A stretch of DNA of 43,662 nt from JALHUB01 sp050010555 (GTDB lineage Bacteria > Chloroflexota > Dehalococcoidia > DSTF01 > JALHUB01). Under the pieces are notes generated by a model. The model saw only the letters and a program-made list of their open reading frames with translations. It was not told the origin of the DNA and ran no database searches. Position numbers and translations under genes: made by a program. Location: NCBI GenBank assembly GCA_050010555.1, contig JBEKKV010000012.1, positions 1-43,662 on the forward strand. Direction: 5' to 3'. This document shows, one piece after another, positions 8,001-15,368 of this stretch; the first letter of the stretch is position 1, and each line of letters starts with the position of its first letter.

Positions 8001-9530
8001 ATGAGAACCAAAGAAGAGTACATCAAGGGCCTAGGCAAGATGCGGCGGAACATCTACTACAACGGCGAGCTTATCGACCGCACCGACGAGCGGCAGATGG
8101 ACTGCCTGAACACCATCGGTACCACCTTCGACGAAGCAGCCAAACCCGAGAACGAGGATCTGTGCACGGCAATCTCCCATCTCACCGGAGAGCGGATCAG
8201 CCGCTTCACCCACATTCACCAGAACACCGAAGACCTGCATAGAAAGCAGGACATGACCCGCATGCTCTGCCAGAAGGTCGGCGGCTGCATCCAGCGCTGC
8301 ATGGGCATCGACGCCACAAACGCGATCTACAACGTCTCTTACGAAGCGGACAAATCGAACAACGGCGCCACCCAGTACCACGATAACTTCAAGAGGTGGC
8401 TGGCCGGCTTCCAGACGGAGGACCTCGTCGGCTGCTGCGCCCAAACCGACGTGAAGGGCGATCGCCTGTTGCGGCCGGCCGAGCAGCCCGACCCCGACGT
8501 CTACGTCCATATCAAGGAGCGCCGCCCGGACGGCATCGTCGTTAGTGGCTGCAAGGTTCACATCTCCGAAGCCTCGGTCGCCGACGAGATATTGGTGGTC
8601 CCTACAAGGGCCTTGCGCGAAGAGGACAAGGACTACGCCGTCGCCTTCGCCGTCCCGGGCGACTGGGAAGGCGTGAAGCAGGTCGTCACAATCCACAACC
8701 TGCGAGAGAGAGAATACTACAAGCGCGGCTTCATGCCGGGCTCCACTGACTCCTACGTAATCTTCGACAACTGCTTCGTGCCATGGGAGCGAGTCTTCCT
8801 CGCCGGCGAGTGGCAGCACGGGGGAGTCCTGGCGCTCCTCTTCGCGCTGTTCCACCGCCACTCCTACTCGGGCTGCAAGCCGGCGATTGGCGACGTGATT
8901 CTCGGCAGCGCGGCTCTTGCGGCCGAGATGAACAACATCCATAAGGCGCCGCACGTTCGGGAGAAGCTCGCGGAGATCATCATGACCACGGAGCTGGGGT
9001 ACGCCGCTGGCTACACGGCCTCGGACCTCGGCAAGCCGGAGGTCTACATGCCCGGCGTCGGCTTCGTGCCTTACGGCCCCGGCTCCTACATCCCCAACTC
9101 GATCTACTGCAACGTCGGTCGCTGTCTTACCGGCGAGGCGGTCTATCGGGAAGCCGAGATCCTCTGCGATGTCTCCGGCGGCGTCACAGCGACCTTCCCC
9201 TATGAGAGGGACTTCGTCAATCCGGAGATCGGCGGCCTCCTGCGTAAGTACACCAAGCGCAGCCCCAAGGCTGACGTCGAGGACCAGGCGCAGTTCTGGC
9301 GCTTCCTCGGCGATGGCCTCTGCTCGGCGGCGGGCGGGATCCACAACGTCGGCTCCTACCACGGTGGCGGATCGCCCATCATGGAGCAGATCGCCATCAC
9401 CACGCAGTACGACATCGAGGCGCGGAAGAAGCTGGTGAGGTTCATCGCCGGGATGAGCGGCGGCGACCGGGAGGCGCTGGCCAAGAAGACCACCCGACAG
9501 CGCACCAAGGAGCCAGCCGCCGTTAGCTAG
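8001..9530 (+). CDS. 4-hydroxybutyryl-CoA dehydratase / vinylacetyl-CoA isomerase-like flavoprotein (AbfD family)
   Basis: A 509-aa member of the HpaB/AbfD superfamily with AGGAGG upstream of its ATG. The four ligands of the AbfD [4Fe-4S] cluster are present with matching spacing: C96 and C100 in CIQRC, and H285 and C292 in HRHSYSGC. The Clostridium enzyme has C99, C103, H292 and C299. These ligands separate AbfD from HpaB-type FAD monooxygenases, which lack the cluster. The known reaction is dehydration of 4-hydroxybutyryl-CoA to crotonyl-CoA via a flavin and Fe-S radical mechanism, used in GABA or succinate fermentation and in 4-hydroxybutyrate carbon-fixation cycles. No CoA-transferase or 4-hydroxybutyrate dehydrogenase is nearby. 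The exact substrate is therefore uncertain. Confidence 0.82.
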   Translation: MRTKEEYIKGLGKMRRNIYYNGELIDRTDERQMDCLNTIGTTFDEAAKPENEDLCTAISHLTGERISRFTHIHQNTEDLHRKQDMTRMLCQKVGGCIQRCMGIDATNAIYNVSYEADKSNNGATQYHDNFKRWLAGFQTEDLVGCCAQTDVKGDRLLRPAEQPDPDVYVHIKERRPDGIVVSGCKVHISEASVADEILVVPTRALREEDKDYAVAFAVPGDWEGVKQVVTIHNLREREYYKRGFMPGSTDSYVIFDNCFVPWERVFLAGEWQHGGVLALLFALFHRHSYSGCKPAIGDVILGSAALAAEMNNIHKAPHVREKLAEIIMTTELGYAAGYTASDLGKPEVYMPGVGFVPYGPGSYIPNSIYCNVGRCLTGEAVYREAEILCDVSGGVTATFPYERDFVNPEIGGLLRKYTKRSPKADVEDQAQFWRFLGDGLCSAAGGIHNVGSYHGGGSPIMEQIAITTQYDIEARKKLVRFIAGMSGGDREALAKKTTRQRTKEPAAVS

Positions 9531-9637
9531 GCGCACCGCCGACGGCCCGTTTGGCCGAAACGATCCGGAGATGTGAAGCCGATGAGCCCGCCGTGTCGCG
9601 GGACCCGGCGTCCGCCACGACAACCGGGTCGAGCATC

Positions 9638-9823
9638 ATGGCGCTGCGGGGCGAGTTCATGGTCGTCATCGTCCCGCACAACATGCAACAGGCCCGGCGC
9701 GTCTCCGACTACACGGCCTTCATCTACCTCGGTGAGCTTGTGGAGTTCGGCGAGACGCAGCAGGTGTTCGAGGCTCCGAGGACGCCGGAGACGCAACGCT
9801 ACATCGCCGGCCAATTCGGCTAG
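9638..9823 (+). pseudogene. C-terminal fragment of a second pstB
   Basis: The 61 codons from 9638 match only the last fifth of PstB: VPHNMQQARRVSDYTAF, then YLGELVEFGETQQVF, ending RYIAGQFG. The ABC core (Walker A, signature, Walker B) is missing, and the H-loop threonine of VTHN is replaced by proline. The open frame extends upstream to 9551, but that part has no PstB similarity. It uses the canonical short YLGELVEFG segment, unlike the intact pstB at 5.6-6.5 kb, so it derives from a different paralogue. It probably marks the decayed end of an earlier pst operon that led into the phoB2-pstS block. Confidence 0.75.
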
Positions 9824-9849
9824 CTGCCTCTTGTGGTCGTCGTCGTCAC

Positions 9850-9914
9850 TTTTACCACACGTTTGCCGTGCGTTGACGGGGGTTAACAAGCGCTTAACTC
9901 GTCGATGCTAGTTT
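9850..9914 (+). promoter_or_regulatory. Pho-box promoter of phoB2 (site B)
   Basis: Five half-sites TTTAC, TTTGC, TTGAC, TTAAC and TTAAC start at 9851, 9862, 9873, 9883 and 9894, with spacings 11, 11, 10 and 11. The candidate -10 TAGTTT at 9909-9914 follows after 10 nt. This implies autoregulation of the second phoB. Confidence 0.75.
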
Positions 9915-9921
9915 GAGCGAG

Positions 9922-10602
9922 ATGAAAAAGGTCCTCGTCGTTGATGATGAACCGACCCTCGTGGCGACGCTGAAGTACAATCTCGAAGGCGAAGGCTACG
10001 AGGTGCTGACGGCTGACAACGGCGAATCCGCCCTCCTTGTGGCTCGCAGCAAGCGCCCCGATCTCGTAGTTCTTGATCTCATGCTCCCGATAATGGACGG
10101 TCTTGGAGTCTGCCGGCTCATTCGGCGCGAGATGACCGTTCCAATCTTGATTCTGACAGCGAAAACGGAGGAAGTGGACAAGGTTGTCGGACTTGAGCTT
10201 GGCGCGGACGACTACGTGACGAAGCCCTTCAGCATGCGCGAGCTGCTTGCCCGCGTGCGTGCCCTCCTCCGCCGATCGGAAACCGTGTCGGAAGATGTGG
10301 CCGAAGTGGTGATTTCAGGAGACTTGGAGCTCAACCCTCGCTCCCGCGTCGTCTCTCGCGACGGAAAGGCGCTTCCTCTACGGCCCAAAGAGTACGACCT
10401 GCTGGCCTTCCTGATGTTCAACCGTCGCCACGTCTTCAGCCGCGAACAGCTCCTCGACCGTGTCTGGGGCTATGAGGACGTGGGCGAAACGCGGACGGTC
10501 GACGTGCACGTGACATGGCTTCGCCAGAAGATCGAGAACAAGCCCGCCAAACCGACGCGCCTTATCACGGTCCGCGGCACGGGCTACCGGTTTGACGGAT
10601 AA
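9922..10602 (+). CDS. phoB: OmpR/PhoB-family response regulator (phosphate regulon, copy 2, no adjacent kinase)
   Basis: I choose the ATG at 9922. It gives 226 residues, the same length and register as copy 1. The predicted transcription start from the Pho-type -10 falls at about 9921, which would exclude the in-frame TTG at 9913. D8/D9, phosphoacceptor D52 (VVLDLMLP), T79 and K101 are all present. The winged helix has TRTVDVHVTWLRQKIE, nearly the same as copy 1. No histidine kinase is adjacent, so it may share the PhoR at 2.4 kb or another kinase. Its own five-half-site array suggests positive feedback during phosphate starvation. It is followed by another Pho-box unit rather than an operon partner. 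Confidence 0.92.
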   Translation: MKKVLVVDDEPTLVATLKYNLEGEGYEVLTADNGESALLVARSKRPDLVVLDLMLPIMDGLGVCRLIRREMTVPILILTAKTEEVDKVVGLELGADDYVTKPFSMRELLARVRALLRRSETVSEDVAEVVISGDLELNPRSRVVSRDGKALPLRPKEYDLLAFLMFNRRHVFSREQLLDRVWGYEDVGETRTVDVHVTWLRQKIENKPAKPTRLITVRGTGYRFDG

Positions 10603-10629
10603 TCCCCCCACGTCTCACACGCCGAAACC

Positions 10630-10693
10630 TTCACACAACGTTTACTCAACATTAACGGGTGTTGCAGTCGGCTTAACTCACATACCTTAGCCT
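10630..10693 (+). promoter_or_regulatory. Pho-box promoter of the 120-aa ORF (site C)
   Basis: Half-sites TTCAC, TTTAC, TTAAC, TTGCA and TTAAC start at 10630, 10641, 10652, 10662 and 10673, with spacings 11, 11, 10 and 11. The -10 candidate TAGCCT at 10688-10693 again begins 10 nt after the last half-site. It lies in the gap between phoB2 and the next ORF. Confidence 0.72.
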
Positions 10694-10740
10694 TTTCATT
10701 GACAAAAGACGGAAGACACTCTGAAGGAGAAAGAGAACCC

Positions 10741-11103
10741 ATGGAAAGCCTGCTGCTAACAACCAAACGACGCTCGGAGCAACGATCATATGGAGAGCGG
10801 TGCAGCCAGATTGAGGAGTCGGACATCCACCTGGCCTTCCGGCCCACGGTCCTGAAGCAGTGCGACGACGCGCAAGCTGAGCATCTTGCGCACAGCTACC
10901 TGGTCGCCGCTTGCGAGCAGGCCCTCTTCGACCTCTTGTGCTCCGCTGGCGACGGCAAGAGCCCGGAGGACGTTCGCATCGGCCTCATGGCCTCCGACCT
11001 GGTTAGGGAGATACTCACTTACTGGCGCGGTCGCCTTGAGGCCGCGAAGGCGCCAGCCCGCGCGAATGAGCGCGAATGGTCACTAACTTTTACCGCCCAT
11101 TGA
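10741..11103 (+). CDS. Pho-box-driven unknown protein, 120 aa
   Basis: The ATG at 10741 lies about 48 nt after the predicted Pho-type -10, with AGGAG 11 nt upstream. I do not recognise the product. It is soluble-looking, with no signal peptide or membrane span. The N-terminus is basic and polar, and the rest predicts as helices (AEHLAHSYLVAACEQALFDL, then ASDLVREILTYWRGRLEAA). It has four cysteines. The stop codon lies inside the next Pho-box array (site D). A dedicated Pho promoter between phoB2 and pstS argues for a role in phosphate starvation, but nothing in the sequence gives the activity. Confidence 0.65.
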   Translation: MESLLLTTKRRSEQRSYGERCSQIEESDIHLAFRPTVLKQCDDAQAEHLAHSYLVAACEQALFDLLCSAGDGKSPEDVRIGLMASDLVREILTYWRGRLEAAKAPARANEREWSLTFTAH

Positions 11104-11141
11104 CTCGGGTTAACAACACGTTTACGACGTGGCGCTAGCAT
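11089..11141 (+). promoter_or_regulatory. Pho-box promoter of pstS (site D)
   Basis: Half-sites TTTAC, TTGAC, TTAAC and TTTAC start at 11089, 11100, 11110 and 11121, with spacings 11, 10 and 11. The -10 candidate TAGCAT at 11136-11141 begins 10 nt after the last. The first two half-sites overlap the last codons and stop of the 120-aa ORF. Confidence 0.78.
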
Positions 11142-11189
11142 AGGAGGCGACTGCAAGAGATATAGACACCGAAGGAGGAAACCCAGAAG

Positions 11190-12398
11190 ATGCATCCATT
11201 TGGAGGGATTTCGAAAAATCCGAGCAGAAAGCTTTCCATCCTTCTGCTAACGGTAGTGGCCGCAGCCATAGCGGCCCTTTTGTTAGCCGCCTGCGGAGGC
11301 AGCAGCAGTAATGACACTAGCTCGCCGACGCCGGCCGCCAAACAGACGACCGCGCCCACGCAAGCAACCGGCGCAACCACCGTCGCTGCCAGCCCTTGCC
11401 CGCCAAGCGACGCCGCAAAGGGCCTAACCGGCGCTGGCGGCAGCTTCCCCTTCCCGCTCTACTCGAAGTGGGTCGCCGTCTTCAACACACAGTGCGGCAT
11501 CCAGATAAACTACCAGTCTGTCGGCTCAGGCGCGGGCATCTCGCAGATAACGGCGAAGACCGTTGACTTCGGCGCCTCGGACGGCATCATGACCGACGAC
11601 CAGGTCGCCGCAGCGGTGGCCGCCGGCGGCCCAATACTGCACATCCCGATGACAAGCGGCGCCGTCGCCATCATCGCCAACCTGCCGGGTCTGCAGCAAG
11701 GCCAGCTCAAGCTGACGGGCGACGTTCTCGCCGGCATCTACCTGAAGACCATCACCAAGTGGAACGACCCCCAGATCGTCTCCCTTAATCCCGGGCTCAA
11801 CTTGCCGAGCACCGACATCACCGTCGTTCACCGTTCCGACAGCTCCGGCACGACGTTCATCTTCACCAACTACCTGAGTAAGATAAGCCCGGACTGGCAG
11901 ACCAAGGTAGGCAACGCCACCACCGTCCAGTGGCCTGGCGACATCGGCGGCGAGAAGAACGACGGCGTGGCCCAGCAAGTCAAGCAGATCCAGGGCGCCA
12001 TCGGCTACGTGGAGCTCGCCTACGCCATCCAGAACAACCTCAACTGGGCGTCGATGCAAAACAAGGCCGGCAACTGGGTCCAACCGACACTGGACTCGAC
12101 GATCGCCGCCTCAACGGGCGTGACCATCCCCGACGACACAAAGATAATGATCACCGATTCGACGAACCCCAGCGCCTACCCAATCGTCGGCTTCACCTGG
12201 ATACTGGCCTACGTCAATCAAACCGACAAAGCGAAGGGCGAAGCGCTGGTCTACTACCTGTGGTGGAGTATCCACGACGGCCAGCAGTACTCGAACACCC
12301 TGCTTTACGCGACGCTCTCGCCGGACACAGTGAAGAAGGCGGAAGCGGAGATAAAGTCCATCACCTACCAGGGGCAGCCGCTGCTGAACCTCCCGTAG
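11190..12398 (+). CDS. pstS: Phosphate-binding lipoprotein PstS
   Basis: A 402-aa substrate-binding protein. A basic N-terminus and a hydrophobic segment (about 15-33) lead into the lipobox LLLAAC, so the protein is membrane-tethered outside the cell. A Ser/Thr/Pro-rich linker (about 36-70) follows. PstS signatures are present: LTGAGGSFPFPLYSKW, YQSVGSGAGISQI, VDFGASDGIM and VVHRSDSSGTTFIF, which together contribute phosphate-oxygen ligands. AAGGAGG lies 11 nt before the ATG. The gene is its own transcription unit, with a Pho-box promoter upstream and an intrinsic terminator downstream. It lies about 6.4 kb from the start of the pstCAB operon it serves, which allows the binding protein to be expressed at a different level. 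Confidence 0.95.
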   Translation: MHPFGGISKNPSRKLSILLLTVVAAAIAALLLAACGGSSSNDTSSPTPAAKQTTAPTQATGATTVAASPCPPSDAAKGLTGAGGSFPFPLYSKWVAVFNTQCGIQINYQSVGSGAGISQITAKTVDFGASDGIMTDDQVAAAVAAGGPILHIPMTSGAVAIIANLPGLQQGQLKLTGDVLAGIYLKTITKWNDPQIVSLNPGLNLPSTDITVVHRSDSSGTTFIFTNYLSKISPDWQTKVGNATTVQWPGDIGGEKNDGVAQQVKQIQGAIGYVELAYAIQNNLNWASMQNKAGNWVQPTLDSTIAASTGVTIPDDTKIMITDSTNPSAYPIVGFTWILAYVNQTDKAKGEALVYYLWWSIHDGQQYSNTLLYATLSPDTVKKAEAEIKSITYQGQPLLNLP

Positions 12399-12419
12399 CG
12401 CGACAAAGCATAACAACAC

Positions 12420-12463
12420 AAGGCGGGCCGGGCGAAATGCTTGGCCCGCCTTCGTTTTGTCTT
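12420..12463 (+). terminator. Intrinsic terminator after pstS
   Basis: A perfect 10-bp stem, AAGGCGGGCC (12420-12429) with GGCCCGCCTT (12443-12452), has a 13-nt loop and is followed by a T-rich run (cgttttgtcttt). It ends the pstS transcript before the next Pho-box promoter. Confidence 0.85.
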
Positions 12464-12474
12464 TAAACGAAAAC

Positions 12475-12527
12475 TTTACCTGTTATTCACCCGCGTTAAT
12501 CCGGCCTTATCCCGCCCTCCTTAGAAT
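12475..12527 (+). promoter_or_regulatory. Pho-box promoter of the 65-aa ORF (site E)
   Basis: Half-sites TTTAC, TTCAC, TTAAT and TTATC start at 12475, 12486, 12496 and 12507, with spacings 11, 10 and 11. The -10 candidate TAGAAT at 12522-12527 begins 10 nt after the last. It is separated from pstS by a terminator, so it drives an independent unit. Confidence 0.75.
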
Positions 12528-12561
12528 TGAAGGTGGAGTGAGTTGTTTAGAAAAGGAGGAT

Positions 12562-12759
12562 ATGGTGCCGTCACCCGCCTCGACCATCGTGAAACCAGCC
12601 AGCGCGCCTCAACCATGCGCCAGGACGAAGGAAAGGCCGAGAGAGCAAGAATACGACCTTCTTCTCCTGGCCGCCCTTAGCCACTTGGCACAGCCCCCTC
12701 ACACTGACGACAAACGTGCTCTCCTGCCCCCGTCGCAGCGGCGCCTCCGGGCGGCGTGA
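12562..12759 (+). CDS. Pho-box-driven small protein, 65 aa, unknown
   Basis: The predicted transcript begins near 12534, so the longer frame starting at 12457 cannot be the gene. AGGAGG at 12554-12559 serves the ATG at 12562 (2-nt spacing) or, better, the in-frame GTG at 12565 (5-nt spacing). The product is Pro/Ala-rich and basic at both ends, with a short leucine-rich helix (YDLLLLAALSHLAQ). It has no signal peptide and matches no family I know. The gene has a perfect-spacing Pho promoter and a strong ribosome site but lacks an obvious terminator. An mRNA-level or leader-peptide role is also possible. Confidence 0.5.
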   Translation: MVPSPASTIVKPASAPQPCARTKERPREQEYDLLLLAALSHLAQPPHTDDKRALLPPSQRRLRAA

Positions 12760-12832
12760 GAAGACGGCGGAGAGCTTGGCTCGCTCCCCCGATAACCTAT
12801 GCCATTCGCGCGCAGCACGTCGCCGCGGCGAG

Positions 12833-15301
12833 TCAGTACACCTCCTGCCGGCGAAGCGACGCCGCGGCTAAAGCAAGGGCCGCCGCGACATAGAAGGCGC
12901 AGCCGACCCAGAAGGCAGTTGAGATGCCCCAGGAGAGGGCAATTGCCATCGCCAACACCGAGGCGCAGACGGACGTAGCGCCATTGATTCCCCAGAAGAA
13001 AGGCGTCGGCGCGTCAGGAATCGCGGAGACCATCTTCATGCCTATAGGAAACGCCATGCCCATCGCCAGACCCATCGGCGCCAAGATTGCCGCCGCCGTC
13101 AGGATGCGCGTTGAGGTCGTCGCCGATTCGAAGTGACGCAGGATTGATGGCGTCCAGAGGCCAAAGACCATCAGCAGGGCGAGGAGGACCACGAAGGGCA
13201 GCAAGTTGACCACGCGTTGCCCAGCCTGGGCCGTCCGCTCGGTGGCAAAGCTTCCGATGCCGCTGAACAGCAACAGCGAGAACAGCACAACCGACAGCCC
13301 GTACGTTGGGTGCCCCAGGAAGATGCTGAGGCGCATGGTCTGGGAGACTTCGATGAGCAGGAAGCCGAACCCGATGGCAGCGAAGAAGATGAAGAATGGC
13401 AGCATCGCCCTCATTCGCACCCGCTTCGCCGTCATGAGGAGCGGAAGGACGATGCAGAGGAAGGTCAGCACGAGCACCGCTATGGTCAGGCCCGCCAGAA
13501 CCAGCACCGGCTCCGTCAGGTACTTCGCGCCGGGCAGATTGCCACGAAAGAGGTCGTTAAGGCGAATCATCTGAAAGAAGAAGGGTTTGTCGTCGGTCGG
13601 AGGCGCGATGTTTACGCGATAGCCGGCGGCGTAGGCGTCGACGTCCTTCGCTTCGACCAAGCCTTCGAAGACGCCGTTGATCGCTTCTGACGGCGTCAGG
13701 ACTGGATCGAACTTCATCTGGGTCGTGACCTGCTGGAGAGTCTGCAAGTCCTGGTCGGAGAACGGCGAGAGGCTGACCAGGATGGTGGCAGCGCTGACCC
13801 CGTTCACGGTGGGCCCCTTCGCAATGTAGACGTGCGCACGCGGGTTGTCGATGCCGCGGTCGCGCAATGCTTTCACTGCTAGTGCTGTCATGCGATAGGC
13901 CTCCGCCGGCTCACTCGGGTAGTACCAGCGAGACACGGTCAGCACCCCGTTCGGGGTGAGATGGTCCAGAAAGCTGTTCCAGGCTTCGGTGGTGTAGAGC
14001 GAGTTCTCAGAGAGGGCATAGGCGCCCGCCGCCGTTGCCGCCCAGGTATCGGTCAGCGAGAGCTGCAAGATATCATAGCGGTCCTTCGAGCGGGCGATGT
14101 AACTCCTCGCCTCATCGTTGACGAATGTGACACGCGGGTCGCGGTCGAGGTGGCCGGTGAAGTCGCCGTAGACGTTGTTCAGCGCGTCGAGGATTTGAGG
14201 GTTGATTTCCACGCCGGTGACCGATTTCTGATTGAAAGCGAGGGCGGAGAGTATGTCGCGCCCGCCGCCAACGCCGACGACCAGCACGTTCGCGTCCTTC
14301 CGGATGTAGTGCGCGAGGTTGGTCACATCGTACTTGAGGTAATCGATTTGCTGGGGATTGCCATTGTAGCGGGTCAACACCGTACCGGCGAGGGCGTCGA
14401 TGAGCAGAAGATGCTGCTCAACTTTTCGGTTGGGGGGCAGCGTGCTGCTCAGCCCCCATCCGAAGGGAGTCGTTATGACCGGGTTAACCTTGATGCGGGA
14501 GAAGGCATTCCATTTCTCGTACTCGGGTTGGCTCGACTCGTAGCTCGGGACGCTGCCATCCCAGCCGACCCAGGTTAGCCGCAGCAGGGCGCTGTGTCGC
14601 TGGAACATGACGGCGTTCAACGACGCGAAAGCCAGGAGGACGGCGGCGATTCCGATGGCCGCCAGCATTGCCCGCTTCCGATTCGCTGACCAGGCGAACC
14701 ACAGCGCCGCGAGGGCAGGCAGTGCAGCGACCGCTATGACCGCCGACGGCGCGTCCATCACGTTCAGAAGCCAGACCAGGGCAGCCGCCCCGACGGCGGC
14801 GCCAACAAGATCGGCAGCGTATAGCCTGCTGACCTGTCTCGGGAAGCGCGTCAGCGCCAGGCAGACGCAGACGCCGCTGCAGATGAAGGGAACGGAGATC
14901 ACCAAGTAGAGAAGGCCGATGGAATAAACGCCGGCGAGCGACCATTTCGGGACGAAAGGCATCGATAGCTGCGTGAGGAAGCTCAGGACGACCGAAACGG
15001 CGAAGAGCAGCGAGAAGAAGATGAGCCTGTCATTCACTTTGTCTTCGGGGAAGCGGTCGGGGATCAGATAGACTATGAGCCCGCCGATTGTCATACCGAA
15101 TAGCGCGACGGAGATGGCTACGAAGGCAAAATGGTACCACATGGTGACGCTGAAGATGCGCGTCAGCAGGATCTCGTACATAAGGGTCGAAAGGGCGACG
15201 AGGAAGAGTCCAGCATAGGTGCCAGGCCCGGCATGCGGCTGCGACAACTGTGCTCGAGTTGCTTGCAGGGGGGACGGCTTCGCTATTGCGGATGCATCCA
15301 T
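12833..15301 (-). CDS. Large membrane protein with a spermidine synthase-like SAM-binding domain
   Basis: An 822-aa three-part protein. Residues about 28-235 contain six to seven membrane spans, beginning GLFLVALSTLMYEILLTRIF. A soluble Rossmann-type domain of the spermidine synthase fold spans about 280-560, with VLVVGVGGGRDILSAL near 335-350, an acidic VEINP and a catalytic-loop-like LQLSLTDTW. About seven more spans follow to the C-terminus. Multi-span proteins with this fold are widespread in uncultured bacteria, and their substrate is not established. Aminopropyl transfer should not be assumed. The start has only a weak ribosome site. It lies 67 nt downstream of a same-strand GT-C protein, suggesting a two-gene operon. 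Confidence 0.8.
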   Translation of the reverse strand: MDASAIAKPSPLQATRAQLSQPHAGPGTYAGLFLVALSTLMYEILLTRIFSVTMWYHFAFVAISVALFGMTIGGLIVYLIPDRFPEDKVNDRLIFFSLLFAVSVVLSFLTQLSMPFVPKWSLAGVYSIGLLYLVISVPFICSGVCVCLALTRFPRQVSRLYAADLVGAAVGAAALVWLLNVMDAPSAVIAVAALPALAALWFAWSANRKRAMLAAIGIAAVLLAFASLNAVMFQRHSALLRLTWVGWDGSVPSYESSQPEYEKWNAFSRIKVNPVITTPFGWGLSSTLPPNRKVEQHLLLIDALAGTVLTRYNGNPQQIDYLKYDVTNLAHYIRKDANVLVVGVGGGRDILSALAFNQKSVTGVEINPQILDALNNVYGDFTGHLDRDPRVTFVNDEARSYIARSKDRYDILQLSLTDTWAATAAGAYALSENSLYTTEAWNSFLDHLTPNGVLTVSRWYYPSEPAEAYRMTALAVKALRDRGIDNPRAHVYIAKGPTVNGVSAATILVSLSPFSDQDLQTLQQVTTQMKFDPVLTPSEAINGVFEGLVEAKDVDAYAAGYRVNIAPPTDDKPFFFQMIRLNDLFRGNLPGAKYLTEPVLVLAGLTIAVLVLTFLCIVLPLLMTAKRVRMRAMLPFFIFFAAIGFGFLLIEVSQTMRLSIFLGHPTYGLSVVLFSLLLFSGIGSFATERTAQAGQRVVNLLPFVVLLALLMVFGLWTPSILRHFESATTSTRILTAAAILAPMGLAMGMAFPIGMKMVSAIPDAPTPFFWGINGATSVCASVLAMAIALSWGISTAFWVGCAFYVAAALALAAASLRRQEVY

Positions 15302-15368
15302 GTCGCTGGTTTCCGGGACATACTCGCCGCACCTGGCGAATACTCAACGGGTCGGAATTCCGCAACCA

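Noticed and set aside
8001..9530. 4-hydroxyphenylacetate 3-monooxygenase (HpaB) identity
   Set aside because: The four AbfD iron-sulfur ligands are conserved at matching spacing; HpaB enzymes lack them.
8031..9623. 530-aa minus-strand frame
   Set aside because: It lies exactly antisense to the AbfD-like gene, is Asp/Val/Gly-rich in the way GC-rich shadows are, and shows no motif.
12457..12561. Longer version of the 65-aa ORF starting at 12457
   Set aside because: This start lies within the pstS terminator and upstream of the Pho-type -10, so it would not be in the transcript.
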